In this document: positions 35,277 to 45,717 of the stretch, one piece after another
How positions within the stretch are numbered: the first letter of the stretch is position 1
Layout: every line of letters begins with the position of its first letter
From: Oasisia sp. SBJ-2009
Lineage: Eukaryota; Annelida; Polychaeta; Sabellida; Siboglinidae
Direction: 5' to 3'
NCBI GenBank assembly: GCA_964017155.1
Contig: OZ024854.1
Span: 21,273,369 to 21,337,368, forward strand
Length of the DNA stretch: 64,000 bases
The notes under the pieces: model-generated
What the model was told of the DNA's origin: nothing
Database searches by the model: none
What the model saw: the letters and a program-made list of their open reading frames with translations, nothing else
Translations under genes and position numbers: made by a program

Positions 35277-35325
35277 TGGGTGTGGGTGTGGGTGTGTGGG
35301 TGGGTGTGTGGGTGTGTGTGTGTGT
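35192..35325 (+). repeat. (TG)n microsatellite bounding the - LINE copy
   Basis: About 40 TG units followed by GGGTG variants. It abuts the 5' truncation point of the minus LINE. Confidence 0.95.
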
Positions 35326-35870
35326 TACTATGCGTTCTATAAGTTATAATATTATAAAACTGATAGTTTAACATTCACATAGGACGATATCATAAATGGA
35401 CCTAATAAACCTACTAATGAGAACCAGTTGTGTGCAGTAATTAGCTGGATGGCTGTCAGATTTGAAGTGATAATAACGTGATACGTTAGTGTGAATGTGG
35501 ATTACAACATAATTGAATACAACACCTTGAAATTATGGTAGGAAATTGGTCTGAGAGAAATCCCTCAAGTATGCTTTACGAACCTGGACACCTTCAAAGT
35601 CGTAGAAAACTAGTATTAGGTTGGTAAAAAGAACAACGTAACATTTTTATAATAACGTATTTACGTCACATTCCTCTGTTACTTAAGGTTCCAGCTTATT
35701 TTTATAAATTAGAAAGTCATCCCCCTACCTTTGCATGCGTTTGCATGACTGTGTGTTATTGTGAATTAGGCCGTTCATACGTATGGGCGTGGGAATCAGT
35801 TGCTTAGTAAGAGAGTTTGCGAATATTTGAGTGATTGATAACAAAGCGACTGCGTGGTGTGAATAGGTGG
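35326..35870. other. Unique spacer DNA
   Basis: This has no counterpart in the left arm, and no ORF, repeat or known element is recognised. It could be the original continuation of the right-arm locus beyond the point where the left arm ends. Confidence 0.5.
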
Positions 35871-36138
35871 GACATCGGCTGAGCAGCTGAGTAAGCGAAT
35901 ACGTGTTTCAGTTATAGCAGAAAAGGAGGGGAGGGGCAAGGAAGAGAGGGGGAAAGATGGAAGGGGGGAGAGTGCGAGCGAGCGAGCAAACGAGGGAGGG
36001 ACGGAGGGAGAGAGGAAGGAAGGAAGTGAGGTAGGGAGGGAAGGAACGAGGAAGTGTTTATTTAATGAGTGGGTGGGTGAATTAAAACAATGAACGATGT
36101 AATACGTGTTTGTTCACAAAAAGTATACACATTCTTAC

Positions 36139-37109
36139 CGCCGATGACACACGTCTGTCCGTCCGTCGCCGACCCAGCTGTCGGTGCTGTCGCCCCACTC
36201 GACGGCAGCTGGGCTTTGATCTCCGAAATCTCACGCGCCACCGTTGTTAAGTGGTTCTTTAATTCATCATTTGTGTCCGATAATCTATCAACAGTGCCTT
36301 TCAGCTTAGCAACCGTGCCCTAAAATGTAGAGTAGATGTCATGTTACGTATTGCACCCTCAACCCGACAGAACGGTAGAAACCTTTTGGGTGACCACTCC
36401 TTCTACATTTTTATTTTTTCTATTCAAAGTACAGGCAGCGCGACCAGCCACTTGCGACATGTCGGTGGTAACTAGTAATTACGTAATTCAATCACAGAAT
36501 AAACTATGCATTTGGGCCCATAGTCAAATAGAGTATCTGAAAAGTACACAAAACTACCCAGAAACCAGCTCCAACGGAGAGAAAATGTTACAGCAACGTA
36601 TCTACGTTAAACGAAACACACTGAAAGGTTATTGTACAGTTGTCAACAGATTGTTGTAGATTACTTGGAGGAAATGAGCGCGAGTAGGTGGATGTTGGGA
36701 AGTGTTGTCGAACTGGTTTTCGATGCATGTATGCTGTCAATCCCCCAAACATTCTAAGCAGCGGTGCACCCGATCGTTCCGCTTCAATGATTATCAACGT
36801 GCTCCGGTATATTTTTGTTTTAGTAACGCACAACTGAACTTCAAAAAGGCAAACCACTGCCCTTTATAAATATTCTGTACTAGCGAGCAGTTGCCACGTA
36901 CAGAATAATCCAATTAAAAAGATCGTTGGACGACCACTCACCTGCAGTCTCTGTATGTCGGCCTCGGCGTCACCTCCCACTTCATTGCCACAGTACGGAC
37001 TCTGTACGACAAAACTGTACGTGCAGGTACCTAGACCAATGCCCGTCTCCTGTCCACTGGCCAAGGCAAGGCTGACCAATAACAGAGCAACAACGCCAAA
37101 CCGGAACAT
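36139..37109 (-). CDS. Fibrinogen-related-type secreted protein, 5' exons only (right arm)
   Basis: Mirror copy of 31175-32144. The first exon is 37109-36942 (signal peptide plus CTYSFVVQSPYC) and the second is 36319-36139 (coiled coil, linker). Splice sites and lengths (168 and 181 nt) are identical to the left copy. Differences include GNEVG for GKEVG after the PYC motif and a Tyr-to-Cys change in the linker (GQTCVIG). As on the left, the palindrome edge lies 268 bp downstream, so no fibrinogen-like exon follows. The two copies point toward each other across the spacer. Confidence 0.7.
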
Positions 37110-37745
37110 TATGATCAACGAAAAACGAGCTGTGTAACATACAACGACTTGGAAAATAAGTCAGACTCTTTGTAATCTGTCACAACCACTGCTCCTGTGA
37201 GCCGAGTCTACGGTTGGTAAAAATAGACCAGCGTCCCACGTGACAAGCATGACTAGCATTCCAAAGACACGACTCACTCAACCGTTTTAGCGTCACACAG
37301 TTTAAGCCATGCGTGCGTGCACGTATCATACATACGAACTGTAAGATTCGTTTAAATGAGTATGATTGAGTTCCAGGTTTATGCATTTTACGTGGGTGGT
37401 ACAGACCCGCAGTTGTTATGAGTAGTTAATGATGCGACTTGCGTTTTGTAGAAAGCTGCATAAACCAATTTGGACAAGATAACACTGCTGGTGAAAGAAA
37501 TTGTATCCTACGGTGGTGTTACATTTTTGTGTAAATCTACTCCAATACATAACATGCAATGTTTATAACTGGAAGTAAAAAGACTGGTAACACCGAGTTT
37601 GATATCGAGAACACATGTTGTTTGTTCACACAAATAAACGGGTTCTACATGTGCGTGAATTTCTACATACGTTACTTGTTGCTTTGACACAAAAGGTGAT
37701 AAACTATTTCCACGATAAACGCAACGAGCTGCCATTTGCCAACCA

Positions 37746-38606
37746 TCACATGGAAGAAACATATGGAATTTGTTGTGTTGGCTCTGGCATAGGAAATCCC
37801 CTGACATTACCCACACATATATGCGTTGGCATGTATGTATACTCACTGGCAATTGATAACACGGGCATTGTACAACTGATACTACCTTCGTCTGCTGGTG
37901 TTACCGGAGCAGATATCACAATTGAGCGCACGTATTGTTCTACATAGACATTATTCCCATCAGAACTATGGTCTTCAAATTCAAAACCATTTTCCGTTTC
38001 AAACTGCGCGATAGCTTCCAACTGGGTTTCTGCTACATCTAACTGTTTGACTGTATGTATCTTTGCTAGCTCTGCCTTTACATTAGCATAATTTTCAACA
38101 TGCCTCAATTTCGCCGTGAAGCCTGCAGCTTCTACAGCCAATTTAGCGGCCCACGGCGCCAGCGAGCTACGAGAAGACGTCACACTTCTAGCCGAAGGCG
38201 CCAGACACTTACGAGAAGACGTCACACTTCTAGCCGAAGGCGCCAGACACTTACGAGAATACGTCACACTTTTAGCCGAAGGCGCCAGACACTTACGAGA
38301 AGACGTTACTCTTTTAGCCGAAGGCGCCAGACACTTACGACAAGACGTTACACTTCTAGCCAAAGGCGCCAGACACTTACGAGAAGACGTCACACTTCTA
38401 GCCGACGGCGCCAGCGACCTACGAGGCGATGTAGCACTTCTCACACGCATACTGCTCGATTTCCCCGAGTGTGTTGACACGTCATCGCCACTAATTATAG
38501 AAACTGCTGTTATCCCCATTGCCTGGAAAATGTATACTGTTATTCCCATTCCAAAGACAAACGACCCCCAAACAGTTACACGACTATAGACCAGGTGCTC
38601 TAACAT
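37746..38606 (-). CDS. Unrecognised 286-codon ORF with 14-residue tandem repeats (right arm)
   Basis: The protein starts MLEHLVYSRVTVWG, has a possible membrane-spanning or signal-anchor stretch in the first 40 residues and reaches SGDDVSTHSGKSS. About seven 14-residue units of the type RSVTSSRKCLAPSA follow. The C-terminal part is not repetitive, with EAAGFTAKLRHVENY and AETQLEAIAQFETENGFEF, ending QIPYVSSM. I recognise no family. The opposite strand is also open across the repeats and reads as heptad-like LREDVTLLAEGARH units, so the coding strand is uncertain. The left-arm copy is frameshifted. Repeat-driven openness may explain much of the ORF. Confidence 0.3.
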   Translation of the reverse strand: MLEHLVYSRVTVWGSFVFGMGITVYIFQAMGITAVSIISGDDVSTHSGKSSSMRVRSATSPRRSLAPSARSVTSSRKCLAPLARSVTSCRKCLAPSAKRVTSSRKCLAPSAKSVTYSRKCLAPSARSVTSSRKCLAPSARSVTSSRSSLAPWAAKLAVEAAGFTAKLRHVENYANVKAELAKIHTVKQLDVAETQLEAIAQFETENGFEFEDHSSDGNNVYVEQYVRSIVISAPVTPADEGSISCTMPVLSIASEYTYMPTHICVGNVRGFPMPEPTQQIPYVSSM

Positions 38607-39250
38607 AACTTGTTATGAAAACAATGGAAAAGCTAATCAAATTACAGAGAGTCAATTAGACCCACTTCAGTTTGCATATCGGGCTGGAAGATGTGTTGAA
38701 GATGCACAGTTGTTCATTCTGGACAACGTGTACATACTCACCTTGAGAAACCAACCGCACATGCCAAGATTCTCTTCGCCGATTGTTCATCAACTTTTAA
38801 TTTGAAGCAGCATCATAGCTTAGCCCATAGACTCATTTATGATTTTAATCTTGGGAACCAGCTTGTTACATTAATCGTTGATTTCTTGTCGTGGTGTCGC
38901 CGTCAGTGTTTTTTTGTGAATGGGAAATGTTCTGACACGAGGTTCACACACACATGCAAAGCCATTTTAAATATGTTTTGGAACTCTTTCATTGAGAGCG
39001 TTCTTTGTTTTTCAGTTAGCTTCAGGTAATTCAACCTGGGAGTAAAGAATACGCACAATTTGAATAATTGGAAACACTCTGAAAGACATCATTCTGCAAA
39101 AAACAATTGCCTAGGAAGGTTAATTATATTTCAGTCAATGGAAGTCATGTCCTTTATCCAATATTTGAGATTATGCGTGCAAACAAACCGTAAAAAATCT
39201 TCTTTTATTCATGTTGCCATCAGTCTTTTTAACGATGCGAAATGAGTGTA
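38600..39250 (+). mobile_element. Decayed Rex1-like LINE fragment (right arm)
   Basis: Counterpart of 29040-29690. Broken frames include an AYRAGR-type block near 38675, 'HRLIYDFNLGNQLVTLIVDF' near 38830-38890 and the C-terminal end near 39190-39240. Confidence 0.65.
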
Positions 39251-39264
39251 TTTCATGTATATGT

Positions 39265-39990
39265 AGTCCTGTGTTGATCTCCCTTCCTATACGCTTCACA
39301 TGACACAAGACCCGCTTTGATCTCCCGTTCTATATGCTTCACACGACACAAGTCCTGCATCGACTTCCCACCCTAAATGCGTCACACGACACAAGTTCTG
39401 CATCGATTTCCCGCCCCAAATGCGTCACACGACACAAGTCCTGCATTGACTTCCCGCCCTAAAAGCGTCACACGATACAAGTTCTGCATCGATTTCCTGC
39501 CCTAAATGCGTCACACGACACAAGTCCTGCATCGATTTCCTGCCCTAAATGCGTCACACGACACAAGTCCTGCATCGATTTCCCGCCCTAAATGCGTCAC
39601 ACGACACAAGTTCTGCATCGACTTCCCGCCCTAAATGCGTTACACGATACAAGTCCTGCATCGATTTCCCGCCGTAAATGCGTCACACGACACAAGTCCT
39701 GTATCGATTTCCCGCCGTAAATGCCTCACACGACACAAGTCCTGTATCGATTTCCCGCCGTAAATGCCTCACACGACACAAGTCCTGTATCGATTTTCCG
39801 CCGTAAATGCGTCACACGACACAAGTCCTGCATCGATTTTCCGCCGTGAATGCCTCACACGACACAAGTCCTGTATCGATTTCCCGCCGTAAATGCGTCA
39901 CACGATACAAATCCTGCATCGAGTTATTGCCCTAAATGCGTCACACGACATAAATCCTATGTTGATCTCCCGCTCTATGCTCTCCGCATA
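39265..39990 (-). repeat. 43-bp minisatellite (right arm)
   Basis: Reverse-complement counterpart of 28235-29020, with about 17 copies of the 'cacacgacacaagtcctgca' / 'tcgatttcccgccctaaatg' unit. Confidence 0.92.
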
Positions 39991-40124
39991 CCCTGTGAAC
40001 ACCGGAGAAAACCGTCAAGGCCCGTAACACACATTACCCTTATTGCCTAAATTGTATGCGATAAAAATATAAACTATTTTGAAATCGTATGTTGCAATAG
40101 GGCCATTTTGGATTTCACGCTCCA

Positions 40125-40397
40125 GTGACCTTATGCCACGGATTTTCAAAACCACCTCCTGGATTGTTGAAAGACATGATATGTAGAATGCAAATCAAAA
40201 GAAAAATTGCGTTTACCTCAACATTTTTACGGAGTATTATGGCAGAGCCAGGACTAACTGTTGTACATCGTGAAACTCGCCGTTGGGTACAATATAACTT
40301 ACGTCAGAAGAAAACGAACACATTCTTTGACGTACACGGAGAGACCCTGTCAGAAGGTAGTGTTTCTTTGAGTGGGCATCGCAGTGTCTTGGGTTAA
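40125..40397 (+). CDS. Unrecognised 90-codon ORF (right arm copy)
   Basis: The protein is identical to that of 27808-28080. No known domain is seen. It is reported because it is preserved in both arms, but arm identity alone could explain that. Confidence 0.15.
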   Translation: MTLCHGFSKPPPGLLKDMICRMQIKRKIAFTSTFLRSIMAEPGLTVVHRETRRWVQYNLRQKKTNTFFDVHGETLSEGSVSLSGHRSVLG

Positions 40398-40689
40398 TCT
40401 GAATCCTAGTTGAAACGTCTGACATGCATTTTTACATAACATACGGTACAATACCACTACCGGAGCTTCGTATCATATGTTTTTGCATTGCTGCTTTACT
40501 AGACGCTCATTTAATACCTAACTTTGCCATATTTTTTATATACTTTGTTCAACCTGGCTTTGTATTTGTTTGCAAACCACTCCACAAATAATGTCTATCC
40601 CATATATCTGACGCAACATGGTCACATGCCGTTGGTTCCTGATATCGGGTCCTAAGTCAGCAGTAAAAGTGAATTATGATCACCGCGAG

Positions 40690-41030
40690 GTAAAGGCAAG
40701 TAAAGGCAAGTTCTTTTATAGCGCATTATCCAGTCCTAAGGACCGTGCAAAGCGCTTTACACTTTACGTCCCTGACAGATCTGTTCACTCAGAAACCATC
40801 CCGGCTTCTCTGGGAAGCATCCCGTCATATGCTACAATTAATGCACGAAGGCTGCTCGTGCACCTATCCACCACTGTCAATAGCCATGTACTCATTCAGC
40901 TGTGTGAACTGGAACAATGTAGAGTGAAAAAAACTTGCCCAAGCTTTTAACACCCCAGCCAGGATTCGAACTCGGATTCTCGTAGTCGAGAGTCATAAAC
41001 TCTACCCCTGAGCCATTGCACTCTACGAGA
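40690..41030 (-). mobile_element. tRNA-headed SINE (right arm)
   Basis: Mirror of 27180-27515, with the tRNA-like head near 41025-40950 and the 'agcgcattatccagtcctaa' tail near 40718. Same family as 13667-14013. Confidence 0.8.
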
Positions 41031-41439
41031 GAAACAGTGAAACACGCAAGGTCACAGTGATAGTCTTTGCCCTGAAACCACTGACCTGTGAGAAACAAAC
41101 TGAGGGCAGACAGTTCGTACGGCGCCTACGTCAATCATGCACCAGTAGAAGAATAGTTATGTCAGCGCCTACTTAATCACGCACCAGTAGAAGTAGATAA
41201 TGCACGTTCCTGTATGTGTCATGGACAAGTTCTCACTGACACATGTGCACCGACAACGTATTTTCGTGTCACGGCATACATATAATGTACTATAAATCAA
41301 TTAGTTAGAATTGAATAATGATAACTGTTCTCTTCTACGAATCAAGATATATTTACCACTTACGAGGATTATTAGACCTTTACCGTATTCCACCCTATTA
41401 ATAATATAAACTGGAGCTTATTGTGCGCTGATGATAAGT

Positions 41440-41575
41440 ACACGCACCACACACACACCCACCCACCCCACCCCCCCCCCACCCCCCCCCCCCCACACAC
41501 ACACGCACACGCACACACTCACCCACACACCACACACACACACCACACACACTTGCACACCCACACACACACTTG

Positions 41576-41655
<80 letters not shown>

Positions 41656-41742
41656 TTAGGGGTTGTATGCGTGCGTGCGTACGTACGTGCGTGCGTGTGT
41701 GTGTTTGTGTGTATGTGGTGTGTGTGTGTGGGTGTGTGTGTG

Positions 41743-41800
<58 letters not shown>

Positions 41801-41815
41801 TAGTTTTACCACCTG
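41440..41815 (+). repeat. Compound (CA)n / (AG)n microsatellite block (right arm)
   Basis: C-rich and CA-rich runs (41440-41652) are followed by the 'gtgcgtacgtacgtgcgtgc' palindrome near 41670-41695, TG-rich sequence and (AG)n at 41745-41800. The left-arm version has a shorter central CA/TG part. Confidence 0.9.
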
Positions 41816-42184
41816 TTCACGTATTTCTCAACTTCATTGCTTGTTTTAATTTAATTTAAAATACCTACTTTACACTGGTCATTATATACACCCTCCCATG
41901 TTCCATTTAATTATGTTTCCATTTCGCTAATAATAGCATCGGACTGCAAACAAACGTCTTGATCTAGAAAGAGCAAAACGACCCTGCATTGGAAACCGCG
42001 ACGTATTTTCTTGATCGTTGTCTGAAGCAGTGCAGTGTGCCACAGATGAGTATGTACCTGTGCCGAGGTGGCTCGGTGTGTGGATGTCGCTGGGTGCACA
42101 TTGTTGTGAATACATTTAAACGTATGCAAACTTTCACAGCATCATACATACTTTGCAAACACTTAACATAACTTTTGATATAAT

Positions 42185-43005
42185 TGTAATGTCTGAAACA
42201 TGGACAGAAGCAGCACTATCAGGTCTTTCACAAGGCACGACATTACAAAAAAGGCGGAGGTGTTGCCTTATATGTAAACGACAGAATTGACTGGACTGTA
42301 CTCTTATTGAAAGCAAATCAGTTATCGTTGAAAATATGTTTGAATGTGTTACGGTAGAATTGAATATGAGAAAGATGACAAATGTGATTGTCAGTTGCAT
42401 GTATAGAACTCCAGGAGCCAAGGTAGGCGCTTTCTGTGAATCCTTAGACAATATTCTTGGTGATATTAAATCAAAAAAGACTATGTATATATGTGGGGAT
42501 TTCAATATTGATATATTGAAGCATCATACGCACAACTATACAAGCACATTCTTAGATTATATGTACAGTTTTGGACTTTACCCTTTAATAACTAAGCCAA
42601 GTAGAATCACCGATATTACTGCTACGCTCATAGATATTTTCACGAACGAAATGCAGTTTCAAGTAAATAGTGGCTTATTGATTACTGATATCAGTGATCA
42701 TATACCGGTTTTTGCTATTTGCGGGGATCAATTTGTATACAGGTGTGGAACTCCTTCACAGTATATGAGAATTATAAACACCAGTACAACTGATAAACTT
42801 ATGCATAGTTATGGCTGAATTAAATCAACGTACTTGGCCAAATGTGACAGGCACATTAGATGTGAATTTATCATATAACAATTTTGTTGCCCTGTAAAAC
42901 GTGTTAAGACACGGGAAATCATTATGCAAATAATCCATGGCTAACTAATGGACTAAAAAATGCATGCAAAAAGATAAATCGGCTATACAAAATGTTCCTG
43001 TCGTG
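42185..43005 (+). mobile_element. CR1-like LINE endonuclease fragment (right arm, longer than left)
   Basis: An open frame at 42336-42818 contains 'YICGDFNIDILKHH', 'TKPSRITDITATLIDIFTN' and 'LLITDISDHIPVFAICGD' (the SDH motif of apurinic-type endonucleases). Broken frames continue to 'PWLTNGLKNACKKINRLYKM' near 42930-42990, the region between endonuclease and RT. Continuity across 42660 shows the right arm keeps the ancestral state. A three-base loss removes one Asn (LIDIFTN here, LIDNIFTN on the left). Confidence 0.8.
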
Positions 43006-45717
43006 TAGACTGTAGTAGTCGAGTTGCCATTTTGTGAACCTGGAAATGTTTGGTCGTCTAAGGTTTTTTTGCTGAATCATATAGATTATGTGTCCCTGAA
43101 CTCAAATCCGTGGGATGGCAATGCGCCATCCTTGGGCAACTCGTGGGAACCACGAAAATCCAACATGGCTGCCGTGATCCTGGTAAATTACAAAATGTGT
43201 TCATCTTTACACTACATCATGCCAGGAACATAACTATTTTATGTGCACCCATGCTTTGAGGTACGAGGAATTCAATGGAACCGTTCATAATAATGTCCAA
43301 CTATGTTCACATGACCAAAATTCAAAATGGCCGCCATTTTCACCAACAATAGCTAAAATCGAGCATAATTTGATTGCATTTTGCTATATAAATATGATTT
43401 TATTTTGTCCATTCCTATGTATTACCATATCAGGACTTAAAAGGAAGTATTTCAACTGATGTCCGCCCAAGAAAACCGAGTAATATCCAAAATTGCCGTC
43501 ATTTTAACCAAACATATGCAAGAGCCACGATTTTGTGCCTATTCCTACGTTTTAGTATATGGGCAAGAACATAGTACTGGTATATACTTGTACGGCCTTA
43601 ATTATACGTGAAATACATGTACCAACACATGAGGAATTTAATGTAATCATTTTCTGTGGTCACGTGACACAAATTCAAGATGGCCGCCATTTCAACCGAA
43701 AATAGCTCGACGATTTTTTTTCAATTCCACTTCAGCATTGAACATTCATCATGACTGAGTTCCAAAAATTAAGTCTATTTTCTCACTGTAATTTTTGTAT
43801 TCATTCAGCATTTATATAGCATTATTTTATTAGGCATAAATAGTTTGCGTCAAAATAAAATCTCTGCTCTGAAGCTCTTACAAATTGTACAAGTATCAGA
43901 AAAATGCATTACAATGAACTTAATCTAATAATAATTGAATAATAAAACAACATTACATTGAAGATTGTTTGTGTGGTTTTAATCATTATGTGCTTTATGA
44001 TAGACTACAAATAGAGATATCTGCTATGGTTATTGTAATACTTAATTAACTTCATTGCTTCATCTAATTTAGAAACACTGGTATTGTTTTATGTGCCGAA
44101 AACAGAACCTGGCGGCTACCATATAGAAACAAGCATCGGATGCCACACCAAAATAAGTGTCTACAACTTCTTTGACCTCGACACTGTGGTAACACATTGA
44201 TATCTGTGTTTCCTCAACATCACATGTACTAGTTACTGACATCAGGTGGAAAAGCAGGGTGAAGTCCCAAACAAAAATTGGTGTAGGTAATGACTGTGAT
44301 TAAACATAGATACATAGTATTGACTTTTTATACTTGTGTTGATTCAAGTTAAAAATCAGCCAAGAGACTCAGACGTCTTTTGGATTATATAGTGAATGAA
44401 TGACATGTGTGTTGGTGAAACATATAGTCAAGTGCTGCCAAGCCTTTTCACAATAATCACCCAATTGGCATTTCCTCTTACTATTTGTACATGATGCCAA
44501 ATTGTGTGAAAACATCGACACAGTGGTCATTGGTGGTTTTTAGTCAAAATGGAGTTATCTACATCCACTCCACTCAGCCAGCTCAGTAATCAGAATGCAG
44601 TTGATATCAATAATGTGCATATTTTATTTTATAGTTGTTCAGAATATTAGTTTTATATGTCTGTCACATACAGGTGACAATATGCCAGTCACACTATTTT
44701 AAAGATAATTAAACCTGGGCCCACTGCCAATGGCAGTGTGCATAGCCACCAGTACACATGTTACAGGCAGGCCACCTAGCCTCAAGAGTTGGGGTCAAGC
44801 CAGCTAATACACAAGTATCATTTCCCAGCCAGTCCGGGCAGACACAGGCAAAATGTGGACATGCAGACTAGGCTAGCGCTGTCGATCGCCATTTGCGCCA
44901 TAGGCGAAACGGTTTTCTATTTGGCGAAAATAAATTAAACCTCTTCGCCAAATTGGCGAAACGTTATATCTGTCATTATTATTGATGTTATCAGCAATAC
45001 ATGACTGCATTATTCAACACCCAGCTCTGTTAAAGTTGACTAAACGATCGCACATTCAACTGACCCAAATAACCAGTCGGTGTAACGTGACCCCCTGGGT
45101 AAACAATAGGTCGCTAATCCCTCCACTTAGCCATGCTCACAGACAATAGGGGAGCTTAAATCAATCAAGAATTGTGTTTACTAGACAATGGGGACCTGCC
45201 TGGTGGCACTAATTACAAGTTTGAGGCAAGTACAACGCTGTACCGGACAGGTTCCATATTATCGCTCAGTATCGCCGGCGCAGTCACATGGCATTGTCAA
45301 TGATTAATCAATGTGCCATCTGGTAACTATTCAATAAAATGCCAATATAGATTGTAATTCATGTATGTTTGACAACTTTCACCACAAGAAACATTACAGA
45401 TAGAAAGATGCATGTCAAAAACGTGTTTTATTAAATATAGCCTGCGTCACCCAGGCCAGGATTACAGTCAGCCACAGTTAACTAATTTAAAAATAATTGG
45501 TGAATTACTGTATTCAATTACTGAGCAATCAAATGAACTTTTAAGATAGGTAATAATTATTATCAATACCCTGTTTGAATCACTGCGGGGCAGCAAGAGT
45601 AGAGTAGGTGGTTCTTAATTATTTTACCTTGTTATAAAAGTGTATCTTTCAATTTATGTTATACACACCTGTAATGTAAATTTTATTACATTAATAGTAT
45701 GTGTTAGGTGCTGTTTC
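42661..45717. other. 3,057-bp segment present only in the right arm
   Basis: Bounded by GTTTC at 42656-42660 and again at 45713-45717, with a single GTTTC at the left-arm junction (25581-25585 in reverse complement). It begins with the rest of the LINE fragment. From 43310 to 43710 it has three spaced copies of an 'aaatggccgccattttcacc'-type block. From 44400 to 44780 it holds a dispersed repeat shared, in inverted orientation, with ACP intron 2. From 44869 it has a 'ggcgaaa'-rich block. No gene is recognised. Confidence 0.75.

Noticed and set aside
42661..45717. A transposon insertion with a 5-bp GTTTC target-site duplication in the right arm
   Set aside because: LINE coding sequence is continuous across the first boundary, so loss from the left arm explains the data better than insertion into the right.
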